Of a DNA stretch of 64,000 nucleotides, positions 7,528 to 16,947 are shown in pieces. The stretch lies in assembly GCF_019703305.1 (NCBI RefSeq), contig NZ_AP024814.1, positions 124,001 to 188,000 of the forward strand, read 5' to 3'. Source of the stretch: Helicobacter sp. NHP19-003 (GTDB lineage Bacteria > Campylobacterota > Campylobacteria > Campylobacterales > Helicobacteraceae). The notes below the pieces were generated by a model. The model was given only the letters and a program-made list of their open reading frames with translations. It did no database searches and was not told where the DNA came from. How positions within the stretch are numbered: the stretch's first letter is position 1; the number at the start of each line of letters is the position of its first letter. The position numbers and the translations under genes are program-made.

Positions 7528-8367
7528 TTAACCCTCTAAAGTTTGGGTGTAAAGAGCTTTGGGAGCAGTGTTTGTGAGCTGGGCGAGTAACTTTGCCTTG
7601 ATCTTGGGGGGTAAGGACATTTGGGCAATCTGCGTGTAGGACAAGCTAGGCTCAGCCTCCTCTTGGTTTTGCAACACCAAAACCCACTCGCCATGCAACG
7701 CCTTAGAGTGCTGTAAGGCTCTTAGCTGTGTGGCGACTTCTAACACAGGGCCTTTAAAGCGCTGTTCGTGTAATTTGCTCACCTCTTTTATGGCAAACAA
7801 ATGAGAGTGGCTAAAAAGTGCGCTCAAGTCTGCAAGCGTGTCTAAGAGCCGCTGCGGACTCTCATAAAACACAAACACCCCCGCTTGCCCCTTTAAGTTT
7901 GCCAAAAGGGCACAACGATCCCTAGCCTTTGGGGGCAAAAAACCCACGAAGTTAAACCCCGCACTTTCAAACCCGCTTGCGCTGTAAGCCCCCACGCACG
8001 CACTCGCCCCAGGCAAAATTTCATAAGGGAGATTGTGCTCTTGGGCAAAAGCGACCAATTTAGCCCCCGGGTCGCTCACACAGGGCATGCCCGCATCGCT
8101 GATGAACACAACTTCTTGGTCTGTGAAGAAGTTGGGGGGGGTTTGGCGTAAAAAAGCCTCTTGATTATGGGAATGGAAGGGCAAAAACCGCTTTTCTTGG
8201 GCACTTCTTAGGGGAGTCGCCCATTCTTGTTGCTTGAGTAAAAACAACAGCCGTTTGCCCACCCGCACATCCTCACACAAGCACACGGCACAGCCAGCAA
8301 GGGCTTCTAAAGCCCGCCAGGTGATGTCCCTTAGATTGCCAATAGGGGTTGCGCTGAGCGTAAGCAA
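7528..8367 (-). CDS. rsmI: 16S rRNA (cytidine-1402 2'-O)-methyltransferase RsmI
   Basis: 279 residues of the tetrapyrrole-methylase-fold RsmI family. The N-terminal signature ATPIGNLRDITWRALEAL, the central VFISDAGMPCVSDPGAKLV and the ILPGASACVGAYSASGF segment are all present and make the SAM and RNA sites. RsmI methylates the ribose of C1402 in the ribosomal P site. It starts with TTG four bases after the rpmE stop, and the next gene follows without a gap, so it is the second gene of the rpmE operon. Confidence 0.9.
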   Translation of the reverse strand: MLTLSATPIGNLRDITWRALEALAGCAVCLCEDVRVGKRLLFLLKQQEWATPLRSAQEKRFLPFHSHNQEAFLRQTPPNFFTDQEVVFISDAGMPCVSDPGAKLVAFAQEHNLPYEILPGASACVGAYSASGFESAGFNFVGFLPPKARDRCALLANLKGQAGVFVFYESPQRLLDTLADLSALFSHSHLFAIKEVSKLHEQRFKGPVLEVATQLRALQHSKALHGEWVLVLQNQEEAEPSLSYTQIAQMSLPPKIKAKLLAQLTNTAPKALYTQTLEG

Positions 8368-8370
8368 AAC

Positions 8371-8574
8371 TTATTGTATTTTGTATTTTTGTTTGAAGCG
8401 TTCGACACGCCCGGTGGTGTCGGCGATTTTGTCGCTACCGGTGTAAAAGGGGTGGCAAAAGCTAGAGATGTCGATTCTTAGCTCGCTCTTAGTGCTCAAA
8501 ACCTCAATCTCTTTGCCGCTAGTAACACAAGTAACCTTGCATGGCACATACTCAGGGTGGATACCTTTTTTCAA
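8371..8574 (-). CDS. rpmE: 50S ribosomal protein L31
   Basis: 67 residues, typical of L31 ([20 protein letters not shown]..., [10 protein letters not shown]). Of the four zinc-ligand positions in the C+ type, cysteines at 16 and 40 plus C12 and H41 remain, so the zinc site is partly altered. It is the first gene of the leftward operon rpmE-rsmI-TrmH-RodZ-like-selB. Confidence 0.93.
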   Translation of the reverse strand: MKKGIHPEYVPCKVTCVTSGKEIEVLSTKSELRIDISSFCHPFYTGSDKIADTTGRVERFKQKYKIQ

Positions 8575-8601
8575 CTTAAATTCTCCTCAAAGTTTTCGCC
8601 G

Positions 8602-8607
8602 ATTATA
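8602..8607 (-). promoter_or_regulatory. -10 box for the rpmE operon
   Basis: A perfect TATAAT on the minus strand, 27 bases before the rpmE ATG. It lies in a divergent intergenic region of 104 bp. Confidence 0.55.
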
Positions 8608-8640
8608 GCTAATCTTTGCTTAGTTTTTAGGGGTAGTTTT

Positions 8641-8649
8641 TGCTAAAAT
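8641..8649 (+). promoter_or_regulatory. Extended -10 promoter for the tautomerase gene
   Basis: TG-C-TAAAAT lies 30 bases before the ATG and is followed by an AAAGGA ribosome site. Confidence 0.5.
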
Positions 8650-8678
8650 AGGGGGCAAATTTAAAATAAAGGATCGCT

Positions 8679-8891
8679 ATGCCTCTTGTCAACATCAAAC
8701 TCGCCAAAGAAGACACCCCCGTAACCCCCGAGCAAAAGAAAGCTCTCATTGAAGGGGCGACAGATTTGTTGGTGAAAGTGCTCAATAAAAACCGCGCCAC
8801 AACGGTGGTACTCATTGAAGAACTCACCCCCGATAGCTGGGGCATAGGCGGGCAAAGCGTACAAGAAATCCGCCAAAACACCAAAAAGTGA
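8679..8891 (+). CDS. 4-oxalocrotonate tautomerase family protein
   Basis: 70 residues with the conserved start MPLVNIKLA. After Met removal Pro becomes the N-terminal catalytic base of this superfamily. The segment NRATTVVLIEELTPDSWGIGG is the usual C-terminal half that builds the hexamer. H. pylori has a similar DmpI protein whose natural substrate is unknown, and the same caution applies here. It is a single-gene unit with its own promoter. Confidence 0.88.
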   Translation: MPLVNIKLAKEDTPVTPEQKKALIEGATDLLVKVLNKNRATTVVLIEELTPDSWGIGGQSVQEIRQNTKK

Positions 8892-8898
8892 AGCCAAA

Positions 8899-8912
8899 GC
8901 CCCAAATGGGGC
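8899..8912. terminator. Possible weak bidirectional hairpin
   Basis: GCCCC-aaat-GGGGC lies between the convergent tautomerase and rimP genes. No clear T-run follows on either strand, so it is a weak candidate. Confidence 0.35.
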
Positions 8913-8921
8913 AAGATAAGT

Positions 8922-9392
8922 TTACGCTTTTTTGGGGTTTTTAGCCTTGCCAAATTCAAAGATCGTTTTGGCTTTTTTGATTTTGTCTAGGCTTAGGGGG
9001 GTTAAAGTCCCCTCAGTATTTAGCACGATCTCCTGCCCTTGTGCACTCTCTAGCACGCCCCTTATGCGGGTGTTGTCGCTAAGCCTGCACTCGATTAAAT
9101 CCCCGATAGAAAGGGCAAAATGTCTAGGCTTGCTAAGGGTGCGCTCCAGCCCCATAGAGCTCACCTCTAGGGTGTAGGCTTTTAGACTCGGGGCACTCAC
9201 ATCTAAAAGTGGGGAGATCAGCAGGCTTGCCTCTTGGCACACATCTAGGCTCGTGGGGCGATCACAGGCTTTAATGCTGACACGCAAAATGTCGGTTTGG
9301 TTTTCTTTTAAAAACGCCACATCGTAAAGGGTGCAATTAATGCCCTCCAAAGTCTTTTCTAAGAGTTTTTCTAGCTCTAAAATGTCCATCAC
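8922..9392 (-). CDS. rimP: Ribosome maturation factor RimP
   Basis: 156 residues with the RimP layout: an N-terminal alpha/beta domain (LEKLLEKTLEGINCTLYDVAFLK), the SLDVCQEASLLISPLLD segment and LEVSSMGLERTL, then a C-terminal SH3-like beta domain (IECRLSDNTRIRGVLESAQ). It acts in 30S subunit maturation. It starts in a 4-bp overlap with the rbfA stop and is the last gene of the thrB-to-rimP leftward operon. Confidence 0.9.
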   Translation of the reverse strand: MMDILELEKLLEKTLEGINCTLYDVAFLKENQTDILRVSIKACDRPTSLDVCQEASLLISPLLDVSAPSLKAYTLEVSSMGLERTLSKPRHFALSIGDLIECRLSDNTRIRGVLESAQGQEIVLNTEGTLTPLSLDKIKKAKTIFEFGKAKNPKKA

Positions 9393-9733
9393 TTGGTCCT
9401 TATGCGCTCAAAGAGGGCATCGAGCCTTTGTTGCTCTTCTAGGCTCTCATCAATCATAAAAGCAAAGTTCGGGCATTTAAACCAGCCACTCACCTGCAAG
9501 ACATGCGCCTTGAGTAAGGGGGTCGCCTTTTTGAGGGCTTTTAAACTCCCCACCCTTTCCTCTGGGCTCAAAAACGCCCCATCTATGTAGGCTTGGGCGT
9601 GGTATTTGCCCTTAGAGCAATGCACCTTCGTTAAGGTTAGCCCACTCAAGCGGGGGTCGTCTAGCGCGCTCAACGCCTCTTGTAAATATTCTAAAAGTCC
9701 CGCATCTAGGCGTTTGGCATGGATGTTCTCCAT
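9389..9733 (-). CDS. rbfA: 30S ribosome-binding factor RbfA
   Basis: 114 residues with a KH-type fold. SGLTLTKVHCSKGKYHAQAYIDG in the middle and PNFAFMIDESLEEQQRLDALF near the end are typical of RbfA. It assists maturation of the 16S rRNA 5' region. It sits between infB and rimP, overlapping both by a few bases, as in many bacteria. Confidence 0.9.
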   Translation of the reverse strand: MENIHAKRLDAGLLEYLQEALSALDDPRLSGLTLTKVHCSKGKYHAQAYIDGAFLSPEERVGSLKALKKATPLLKAHVLQVSGWFKCPNFAFMIDESLEEQQRLDALFERIRTK

Positions 9734-12423
9734 TAAAGCACCCTTGTCTTGTGGATTTCTTTAAAGCTCTCAAAGACATCGCCCACCCGTACATCGTTGT
9801 GGTGATCGAGCATGATCCCGCACTCGTAGCCCTTAGAAACTTCGCTCACATCGTCTTTGAAGCGTTTTAAAGACACGATTTTACCCACATGCACCACCAC
9901 ACCCTCACGGATCAAACGCACCTTAATGCCCTTGTTGATGACCCCATCGACCACCATACAGCCGGCGATTGTGCCGACTTTGGGGATCACAAAGGTTTCT
10001 CTCACCTCAGCTTGACCTGTGTCCTCCTCTTCCACAACGGGGCTCATCAAGCCGCCCACAAGGGCTTTCATGTCATCAAGCAAGGCGTAAATCACGCTGT
10101 AAGTTTTGATTTCCACCCTAAGCTCTTTGGCTTTAATGCGGACATTGCCTGTGGGGCGGATATTAAAGCCCAACACCAAAGCGTGGGGGTTGTTTGCCAC
10201 CAAACTCAAATCGTTTTCGCTGATCGAGCCCACCCCAGCGCTGATCACTTGCAAGCTCACTTCCGCATTGTTTAGGGCAAGTAGGCTGTGTTTGATCGCC
10301 TCTAAACTCCCCTGCGTGTCGGCTTTGAGCACAATGGGGATGTTTTGCAACTCTTTATTGGCGACCATAGAAGCCAGCTCGTCTAAATGCACCTTTGTGC
10401 TTTTGCTTAGGGCTTTTTGGCGTAAATAGGTCGCCTTTTTGTGCGCCAAACTTCTTGCGGTGTTCTCGCTATCCACCGCCACCAAAACCGATCCTGCCAT
10501 CGGCACTTCGCTAAGCCCCGTGATCACCGCCACTTGAGAAGGTCCTAGGGCTTTAATGCTCTTGCCCTGATCGCTTGTCATGGTACGCACCTTACCAAAG
10601 GCAATGTCAGCCACCACCGGATCGCCCACTTTGAGCGTACCATTTTGCACGATCACGGTCGCCACTGCCCCCCGCCCCTTCTCTACGCTACCCTCTAAAA
10701 CCACCGCCTTAGCTGTGGTGCTGGGCGATGCCTTAAGTTCCATGATCTCAGCTTGGATCAAGATCGTTTCTAAGAGATTATCGATGCCCTCGCCTGTTTT
10801 AGCCGAAATGGGGATGAACTCATGCTCTCCGCCCCAATCTCTGGGGTTAAAGCCCAGCTCGGCACACTCCGCCTTGAGTTTATCCACATTGGCGTTTTCT
10901 TTGTCAATTTTATTCATCGCCACGATGATTTGTACGCCCGCCTCTTTGGCTTGTTTAAACGCCTCGATCGTTTGGGGTTTGACTCCATCATCAGCAGCAA
11001 TGACGATGATGGCGATGTCGGTAACCTGCGCCCCCCTCTTACGCATTTGGCTAAAGGCTTCGTGCCCGGGGGTGTCGATGAAGGCGATTTCTTTACCCCC
11101 CCTTTGCACCATGTAAGCTCCGATGTGCTGGGTGATCCCCCCCGCCTCACTGCCCGCCACCCGTTGGTTGCGGATTTTATCCAGCAAAGAAGTTTTGCCA
11201 TGGTCCACATGCCCCATGATGGTTACAACAGGGGCGCGTTCGCTCAAATCTTGCCCGGTTTGCTCGGTCTGCGTGGCTTCCTCCACGAACACCTGTGTGC
11301 TTTCCACCACCACTTCTAAGCCAAATTCTGCCGCTAAAATCTCAATGGCATCTCTGTCTAAGAAGTCGTTTTTAGTGACCATCATGCCAAGATTAAACAA
11401 GGTCTTAATGACATCGGCTAGATTGAGATTTGCGCTCTCGGCAAACTCATACACCCGTACTTCCTCAGAAATGGTGATGCTTCCTTGCACACTCTTTTGG
11501 GCGTTATCGGGGCGATAAACGCGCTTCTTTTTGGTCGAACGGCGAATCCCCCCCTCGCTCATCCATGGGTTTTTGCGCTGGATTTTGACACGGTCGGTTA
11601 AAGATTTTGGGGCAATCTCTTCAGGAGCTTCCTCTTCCTCCAGATCTTTGACATGGAAGTCAAAGAGCATGACCTCATCTTGTTCGTCCTCGTAAAGATC
11701 GTTAAAGCCCCTCTCTTGGGAGAAGTCTAGCTTATGTGCACGGCTCTTTGTCCCCGGCTTGGCGGTGCTCTTGGTGGGTTTGGTGGATTTTTTGGGTTTG
11801 AGCTGTTCTTTAGGCTCGGCATTTAAGGCACTCGCTCTGGCGGCGGCTCTAGCCAAAGCGGCTTCTTCTTGGTCGGTGCGCTTGACGATTCTAATGCCCC
11901 TTGTGCGCCTTAAAAGCGGTTCTGTGGTGGGCGGGGGCGGTGGGGGCGTGGGGGCGGCGACTTGGGGTTGCGCTTTAGGCTCTGGGGCTTTTGTCTTGTC
12001 CACCTTCTCTACTTTTTCCACCTTTTTTCTACTTTTGCCTCCACTTTTTAGGCGCGGCTTTGGGGGCTGGTTCTTTTTTAGGGCAGGTTTGGGTTTCTCA
12101 CCGGTGCTGACAATCTCAATGCTGCGCTTTTTTTGCACTTGAGGCTTTTGGGGAGCGGGCTCTTTTTTAGGGGTGCTCTCTTGGGCTTCTTGCATGGGCT
12201 CTTTTTTAGGCGCGGCTTTGGGGGCTGGTTCTTTTTTAGGGGGCTTTGGGCGCACGGGGGCGTTCTTGCTGGTGATGAAATCGTAGAGCTTGCCTGCGGT
12301 TTCCTCATCTAATTTAGAGTTTGCCTTAAGGCTTAACCCCATTTCCTTCGCCTCTTCGATCACCATTTTTACATCGGTGCGCCCTAACTCTAGGGCAAAG
12401 TCTTTCAAGGTAATTTCGCTCAT
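9733..12423 (-). CDS. infB: Translation initiation factor IF-2
   Basis: 896 residues. The N-terminal domain (1-50) is followed by about 250 residues rich in Lys, Pro and Ala with KKEPAPK-type repeats. Then come the IF-2 N2-like region, the G domain with GHVDHGKT (near residue 405), DTPGHEAF and NKID, and the C-terminal beta-barrel domains that bind fMet-tRNA. IF-2 places initiator tRNA on the 30S subunit. It overlaps the YlxR gene by 4 bp (ATGA) and the rbfA start by 1 bp. Confidence 0.95.
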   Translation of the reverse strand: MSEITLKDFALELGRTDVKMVIEEAKEMGLSLKANSKLDEETAGKLYDFITSKNAPVRPKPPKKEPAPKAAPKKEPMQEAQESTPKKEPAPQKPQVQKKRSIEIVSTGEKPKPALKKNQPPKPRLKSGGKSRKKVEKVEKVDKTKAPEPKAQPQVAAPTPPPPPPTTEPLLRRTRGIRIVKRTDQEEAALARAAARASALNAEPKEQLKPKKSTKPTKSTAKPGTKSRAHKLDFSQERGFNDLYEDEQDEVMLFDFHVKDLEEEEAPEEIAPKSLTDRVKIQRKNPWMSEGGIRRSTKKKRVYRPDNAQKSVQGSITISEEVRVYEFAESANLNLADVIKTLFNLGMMVTKNDFLDRDAIEILAAEFGLEVVVESTQVFVEEATQTEQTGQDLSERAPVVTIMGHVDHGKTSLLDKIRNQRVAGSEAGGITQHIGAYMVQRGGKEIAFIDTPGHEAFSQMRKRGAQVTDIAIIVIAADDGVKPQTIEAFKQAKEAGVQIIVAMNKIDKENANVDKLKAECAELGFNPRDWGGEHEFIPISAKTGEGIDNLLETILIQAEIMELKASPSTTAKAVVLEGSVEKGRGAVATVIVQNGTLKVGDPVVADIAFGKVRTMTSDQGKSIKALGPSQVAVITGLSEVPMAGSVLVAVDSENTARSLAHKKATYLRQKALSKSTKVHLDELASMVANKELQNIPIVLKADTQGSLEAIKHSLLALNNAEVSLQVISAGVGSISENDLSLVANNPHALVLGFNIRPTGNVRIKAKELRVEIKTYSVIYALLDDMKALVGGLMSPVVEEEDTGQAEVRETFVIPKVGTIAGCMVVDGVINKGIKVRLIREGVVVHVGKIVSLKRFKDDVSEVSKGYECGIMLDHHNDVRVGDVFESFKEIHKTRVL

Positions 12424-12647
12424 TTTGTCCTAATCTCCTCTAGCCAGCTTTGCAAATATTCTTTGTCTTTGGGGGTGTTTTTAACCCTAAGCACCTGTTT
12501 TAAAAGGTTTTTATCATCTAGGCACGCATGGCATAGATAAAAACTGCGCCCCACACCGCTAAAAGGTAGAATGCGCCCCCCCTGCACGCTAAAGCGCAAC
12601 AACACCGCTTGTGAAAAACTTTGGCGGCAACACACGCATGTACGCAT
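12420..12647 (-). CDS. YlxR-family (DUF448) protein
   Basis: A YlxR-like protein of about 75 residues, next to infB as is usual. It has two CxxC pairs (TCVCCRQ at the start and YLCHACLDD in the middle). I prefer the ATG at 12647 (MRTCVCCR) because the family normally begins there. A longer form from 12701 (93 residues) would overlap thrB by 32 bp, and an AAGGAG site near 12692 with an in-frame TTG leaves the start open. The family binds RNA and has been linked to regulation of RNase P and transcription in other bacteria; its role here is unknown. Confidence 0.75.
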   Translation of the reverse strand: MRTCVCCRQSFSQAVLLRFSVQGGRILPFSGVGRSFYLCHACLDDKNLLKQVLRVKNTPKDKEYLQSWLEEIRTK

Positions 12648-12669
12648 GGCATTCTTAGAACAAAAGGCA

Positions 12670-13560
12670 CTAACCCTCAACCTGCACTCCTTCATTCTCA
12701 AAATCTAAAACCATCACCTTAAAATTATAATACTTTTTTTGTAACCTTGCTTGTAAACCGGGCGCATCCCCAGCGTAACAGAGGTTAAAAAAAGACGACC
12801 CACTGCCTGAGAGCGTACTCATCAGTGCCCCACTCTCTAAAGCGAGCTTTTGCACCCCATAGAGCACGGGATAAAGGCGCATACGCCGATCTTGGTGCAA
12901 GCGATCCTTAGAAGCTAGCCGCAACAACTCCCATTTTTCTTGCATAAAAATCATCGCCATTAAGCTAGAGCGAGAGAGATTGTAGATCGCATCCGTGTTG
13001 CTGTAGCGCTTGGGCAGGGCTTGGCGGGCAAATTTTGTAGAGATCGAATGTGTGGGGATCACCACCACAGCCTTAAGGTAGTCGGGGATTTGTGTACGCA
13101 AATGGTAGGCTTTGAGTCGCCCATTGACCTTCTCCACCACCGCCACATTAAAGCCTCCAAAGACAGCGGGCGTAACATTGTCTGGATGGTTCTCATACAC
13201 CAAACTTTCTTCTAAAATCTCTTCTTTCCTAAGTTGCCCGTGTAGGTAGTGGCTAAGGGCACTCAAAGCCCCCACAATGATCGCCGAACTGCTCCCAAGC
13301 CCCCTAGAAATGGGGATAGAGTTATAAAAAGAAAACTCAAAATTCTCCTTAATCCCCTGTTGCGCTAGCGACTCTTTAAAAATTTTGACAAAAATATTAT
13401 CCACTAAGAATTTAGAAAACCCCTCGCCCTCGCCTTGGATGCGGATGCTGGTAAATGTAGCAGGGATCACGCTAAAGCGGTTTTTCAACGCTAAACTTAA
13501 ACCCAAACAATCAAAGCCCGGACCTAAATTCGCGCTCGTAGCAGGCACACTGACGACCAA
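12670..13560 (-). CDS. thrB: Homoserine kinase
   Basis: 296 residues of the GHMP kinase family. The N-terminus VPATSANLGPGFDCLGLSL is the ThrB signature, SRGLGSSSAIIVGALSAL (near residue 90) is the ATP-binding glycine-rich loop, and MSTLSGSGSSFFNLC near residue 245 is GHMP motif 3. It phosphorylates homoserine for threonine synthesis. The start is TTG at 13560 with an AGGAAGTGG ribosome site. It heads the operon that continues into infB, as in H. pylori. Confidence 0.92.
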   Translation of the reverse strand: MVVSVPATSANLGPGFDCLGLSLALKNRFSVIPATFTSIRIQGEGEGFSKFLVDNIFVKIFKESLAQQGIKENFEFSFYNSIPISRGLGSSSAIIVGALSALSHYLHGQLRKEEILEESLVYENHPDNVTPAVFGGFNVAVVEKVNGRLKAYHLRTQIPDYLKAVVVIPTHSISTKFARQALPKRYSNTDAIYNLSRSSLMAMIFMQEKWELLRLASKDRLHQDRRMRLYPVLYGVQKLALESGALMSTLSGSGSSFFNLCYAGDAPGLQARLQKKYYNFKVMVLDFENEGVQVEG

Positions 13561-13590
13561 TCCACTTCCTGATTTTCAAATATAGGCTCT

Positions 13591-13596
13591 ATTATA
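13591..13596 (-). promoter_or_regulatory. -10 box for the thrB-infB-rimP operon
   Basis: A perfect TATAAT on the minus strand, 30 bases before the thrB TTG start. Confidence 0.55.
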
Positions 13597-13607
13597 ACCT
13601 AAATTCT

Positions 13608-14069
13608 TTAAACGGGGGGTAAAAAATACAGCGGTTTGTTGTCTGTAGTGAACAAAAGCGGGTCTAAAACGCTGGGTAAAGCCATTTCTTGGCATTTGGG
13701 CGGGCTTTCAAAGGTTTTTAGCACCACTTGATCATCTTCGAACACATAAAAGGACTTGCCAAAGGCTTTTATGGGGCTTGCGCCATTGAAGGCAAAGCCT
13801 AGGGCGGAGTGTAGGGGGGTGGGGTTTAAGAGCACCCATGCATGCACGAAAATGTGCGTGAGCTTCATCGCCATGAAACTGCCCGGCCCTTTGACATAGT
13901 AAAGGACTTGAATCGCCAAGTCTTGCGCTTTCAGCCACTCTAGTAAGTTCTCAAAGATTTCAATCAAGGCCACATTTGTGCGCTCGTTTGACACCAAGGC
14001 ATGCAGAAACTCCCCACTTGGAGCATAAACCCCAACTTTAACAGGTTCTTGTAAAGAAAGAATGAGCAC
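13608..14069 (-). CDS. TsaB-like protein (t6A tRNA modification partner)
   Basis: 153 residues, shorter than typical TsaB (about 230). The N-terminal ASKHA half is recognisable: LILSLQEPVKVGVY, then the hallmark YYVKGPGSFMAMKLT, which corresponds to the GPGSFTGLRIG motif of TsaB. The C-terminal half is reduced. TsaB scaffolds TsaD in making t6A on ANN-reading tRNAs. It lies between thrB and lpxC, as the H. pylori counterpart does. It starts with GTG. Assignment by fold motif only. Confidence 0.7.
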   Translation of the reverse strand: MLILSLQEPVKVGVYAPSGEFLHALVSNERTNVALIEIFENLLEWLKAQDLAIQVLYYVKGPGSFMAMKLTHIFVHAWVLLNPTPLHSALGFAFNGASPIKAFGKSFYVFEDDQVVLKTFESPPKCQEMALPSVLDPLLFTTDNKPLYFLPPV

Positions 14070-14100
14070 AGCACACCCTTTGGGTGCATTTTTAGGCGGT

Positions 14101-15009
14101 TTAATGGTAGGCGCGCACCATTTCTAAAGATTGGACTTGTTGCAAGCTTGGGGTTAAGTTCAAATGGACGATTTCATAAGCTTGGCTCTCCAACACCTTT
14201 TGCACAAGCTGAGCGTTGAGCTTGTGGCTGCCCATGCACGCTTGGTAAGCTCCAACCACGCCCATGCCCAAAAAGGCCAAATCGCCCATTGCATCTAGGA
14301 TTTTGTGGCGCACAAATTCTTCTTCATAGCGCAAACCTTCTTTATTGACGATGCCATGCTCGTCTAGCACGATACAATTGTTCAAATTGCCCCCCTTGGC
14401 CAATCCTATGGAGCGCAAATAATTCACCTCTTGCAAAAAGCCAAAGGTCCTAGCTTTGGCGATTTGTTCCTTGTAGGCGTGTTTGGAGAAGGCGAAACTA
14501 TAATGCTGCTTTCCGATCGCTGGATGGGCAAAGTCGATGTTAAAATCTAGGGAGAATGCAGGGGCGGGGCTGATTTTAACAAACTTAGGACCCTCTTCGA
14601 CTTTCACCTCTTTGGTGATTCGCATGAAGGGTTTGGGGGCCTCCAGTTCGGCAATGCCTGCCTCGTCTAAGAGCATGCAATGGGCGATGGCAGAGCCGTC
14701 CATGATGGGGATCTCCTCATTATCCACAGAGATTTTTAAATTGTCGATCCCATAGGCACTGATCGCCGATAGGAGGTGTTCGACTGTGGAGATTTTGGCT
14801 TGTGGGTTAGCCAAGTTGCCTAAAGTGGTCGCCATCGTGGTGTCGATGACATTGGCCCGCTCTAAAGGGATGTCCACACCCAAATCTGATCGTCTAAAAA
14901 CAATCCCGCTGCCCGCTGGCATGGGTTCTAAAACCATTTTGACCGGCACACCCTTGTGTAAGCCAATCCCGACCAAGTCAATTTGTTTAGCAATTGTTCG
15001 CTGTTTCAT
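14101..15009 (-). CDS. lpxC: UDP-3-O-acyl-N-acetylglucosamine deacetylase LpxC
   Basis: 302 residues, the normal LpxC length. The zinc ligands are visible: H in [15 protein letters not shown] (near 77) and the HxxxD pair in [16 protein letters not shown] (near 236). The IPIMDGSA segment carries the conserved catalytic region. LpxC makes the first committed step of lipid A synthesis. It starts with ATG overlapping the minC stop (ATGA), tying division-site and lipid A genes in one operon. Confidence 0.95.
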   Translation of the reverse strand: MKQRTIAKQIDLVGIGLHKGVPVKMVLEPMPAGSGIVFRRSDLGVDIPLERANVIDTTMATTLGNLANPQAKISTVEHLLSAISAYGIDNLKISVDNEEIPIMDGSAIAHCMLLDEAGIAELEAPKPFMRITKEVKVEEGPKFVKISPAPAFSLDFNIDFAHPAIGKQHYSFAFSKHAYKEQIAKARTFGFLQEVNYLRSIGLAKGGNLNNCIVLDEHGIVNKEGLRYEEEFVRHKILDAMGDLAFLGMGVVGAYQACMGSHKLNAQLVQKVLESQAYEIVHLNLTPSLQQVQSLEMVRAYH

Positions 15010-15596
15010 GCAATATCCTTTATGTTGACTATATCGCCATTTTTGGTAATCAGTTTTAATTTGGTGTTTTCATTGATGCGCTCTAAGTGTGCTTGGCTTA
15101 AAATTTCGCCTTGAAACACAAGGTGGGAAGAGTAGATATTTTGAAGCACCATATACACCCCCATGCAAATGATGATCCCCTCACATTTGCCGTAAATGCT
15201 GATGTTTTGCGCGGTGTGAATCTTTGCTCCGTGATTGACATTGCCAAGGATCACCAGGCTACAAGGGCTGTCGATCTCCTCCCCACTGCGGATATGTCTT
15301 TCATAGATTTGCACCTGGGGGCTTTGGGGGGATTTTAAAGATTCGGGTTCTTTTCCTAAAGCCTCATACAACACGACTTGATCACCCGCCTTGCCCCTGA
15401 GCTCCTTGGAGCTGAAGCTGTAGGCAAGCTCATGTTTTTGCAAGCTTTGTTGCACTTCAGGGGGGATCGGGCTTTTAAACAAGAGCAAATAATTTTGGAG
15501 CAAGGGGGCGTTTTTGTCAATGAAGTTCAAATAGTCTTGACTTTCAGCTCCCTCTAGCTCAAAACAACGGATTTGCTTTTGTCTTGTTCGCAGCAT
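15006..15596 (-). CDS. minC: Septum site-determining protein MinC
   Basis: About 196 residues from the ATG at 15596 ([15 protein letters not shown]). A longer form starting at 15680 would run back into the peptidase gene and is unlikely. The C-terminal beta-helix domain is clear: [37 protein letters not shown] and [16 protein letters not shown] repeat a G/N-turn pattern. MinC inhibits FtsZ polymers together with MinD. No minD or minE is in the window. The start lies 4 bases after the M23 peptidase stop. Confidence 0.85.
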   Translation of the reverse strand: MLRTRQKQIRCFELEGAESQDYLNFIDKNAPLLQNYLLLFKSPIPPEVQQSLQKHELAYSFSSKELRGKAGDQVVLYEALGKEPESLKSPQSPQVQIYERHIRSGEEIDSPCSLVILGNVNHGAKIHTAQNISIYGKCEGIIICMGVYMVLQNIYSSHLVFQGEILSQAHLERINENTKLKLITKNGDIVNIKDIA

Positions 15597-15600
15597 CGCT

Positions 15601-16941
15601 TCATTTCTCCCGGATTTTTTGTTGCGCTTCTTGGATAATGTCGTTGAAATTATTGATGAAATGGGCATCCATCCATTCATTGGGGTAAACCGGCACCCCT
15701 TGAATCAATACATTAAAATGCACATGATCGTATTTGCTCGTTTTATTTTTGCCACTAAAGCCTAAAACGCTGTTTGGCTCTAAAGTATCCCCTTTTTTGG
15801 CTAAAAAGTCCGACAAACTCCCATACATCGCATACATTCCTAAGCCATGCGAGACCAAGGCGCTCTTGCCATAACTTTCGATCTCTTCTTCTAAAACCAC
15901 ACGCCCCGGGTTGCTCGCTAAAATGGGCGAGTGTCTGCCAAAGAAATCCACACCATAATGCGTGAACTCACCTATTTTTTGCTTGCCAAAGGTGTAGGTT
16001 CTGTGCGCACCAAAAGTGGCTAAAACCCTAGGTCTATTGCCTAAAGGTTTAAAGGGCTGAAGGGTGGTGGGCTCATAGGCTAGGACTTTCTTTAAATCCT
16101 CTTGAATTGTCTGTTGGATTCCCAATTCTGCGTTCAAACGGTCCAAGCCGGGCAAGTGTTTGAGGCTCTCTAGGGCGGCTTGTTTGTCTTTATAATCCTT
16201 GCTTAAGTCTGTGGTGTATTCGCGAATGGGGATTTTGGTATTTTTGATGAGTTTCAGGGGCAAGCTGGTGAAATTATAGGCTTTATCTCGAGCCAAAATT
16301 TGCCCATTAAAGGTTCTGTGGCGCAAAGACCAGGGGAAGATCACAATGTAGTAGCCGTCTTGCATAAAAGAAAACACTTTAAAATCTTCAAAGCCATTGT
16401 TGAACCACACCCGATCCAACGCGTCCTCTTGTACTTTAAAAATCGCTAGTGCGCTCCCGCCATAAGTGATGCGGTGCGACTGGGCGATCATTTGGATTTT
16501 AGGGGGGGTGGTGTCCAACACCAAGTCAAACACCTTTGTGCTGGCATTGCCATTAAAGAAGTTGGCATAACTCCAATCCACCACTTTAACTTCATAGCGC
16601 AAGTGGGTTTGGTCGTTTAGCTGAATCGTGGGCTTAGGCAACTCAAAGCTTAGGCTTGTGGGCTCGTCTAAAACGATTTGGTCTTTTTCATACACGACCA
16701 AATGGTCGCTAGTCGTGGTTTTAATGTGGTAAGAGCGGATTTTTGCCAGCGTGGCTAAATTGACTTGGATGTTGGATTTTAAATTCCAATGTGTGGGGTT
16801 TTCTATGACACTGGGTTGCGGGGCAACCACACGCATGGTGAGAGAAATATTGGCAGTGTCCTTTTTGGTGATCGCATAGTTATAACTCAAATACCCTCCC
16901 GCCACCAACAAAGCCGTTACACTTGCACGCCACAACATCAA
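15601..16941 (-). CDS. M23-family peptidoglycan endopeptidase
   Basis: 446 residues with an N-terminal membrane anchor or signal (MMLWRASVTALLVAGGYLSYNYA). A long beta-rich region precedes a C-terminal LytM domain. The zinc motifs are HYGVDFFG (HxxxD, about residue 330) and HVHFNVLI (HxH, about 410). It matches the peptidase at the same place in H. pylori, which belongs to the set of cell-shape determining endopeptidases of this helical genus; the exact Csd identity is not proven here. It is upstream of minC in the same operon. Confidence 0.85.
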   Translation of the reverse strand: MMLWRASVTALLVAGGYLSYNYAITKKDTANISLTMRVVAPQPSVIENPTHWNLKSNIQVNLATLAKIRSYHIKTTTSDHLVVYEKDQIVLDEPTSLSFELPKPTIQLNDQTHLRYEVKVVDWSYANFFNGNASTKVFDLVLDTTPPKIQMIAQSHRITYGGSALAIFKVQEDALDRVWFNNGFEDFKVFSFMQDGYYIVIFPWSLRHRTFNGQILARDKAYNFTSLPLKLIKNTKIPIREYTTDLSKDYKDKQAALESLKHLPGLDRLNAELGIQQTIQEDLKKVLAYEPTTLQPFKPLGNRPRVLATFGAHRTYTFGKQKIGEFTHYGVDFFGRHSPILASNPGRVVLEEEIESYGKSALVSHGLGMYAMYGSLSDFLAKKGDTLEPNSVLGFSGKNKTSKYDHVHFNVLIQGVPVYPNEWMDAHFINNFNDIIQEAQQKIREK

Positions 16942-16947
16942 ACCCCC

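Noticed and set aside
9889-12142. Several plus-strand ORFs of 100-180 codons opposite infB
   Set aside because: They mirror the codon pattern of infB in other frames and have no family similarity.
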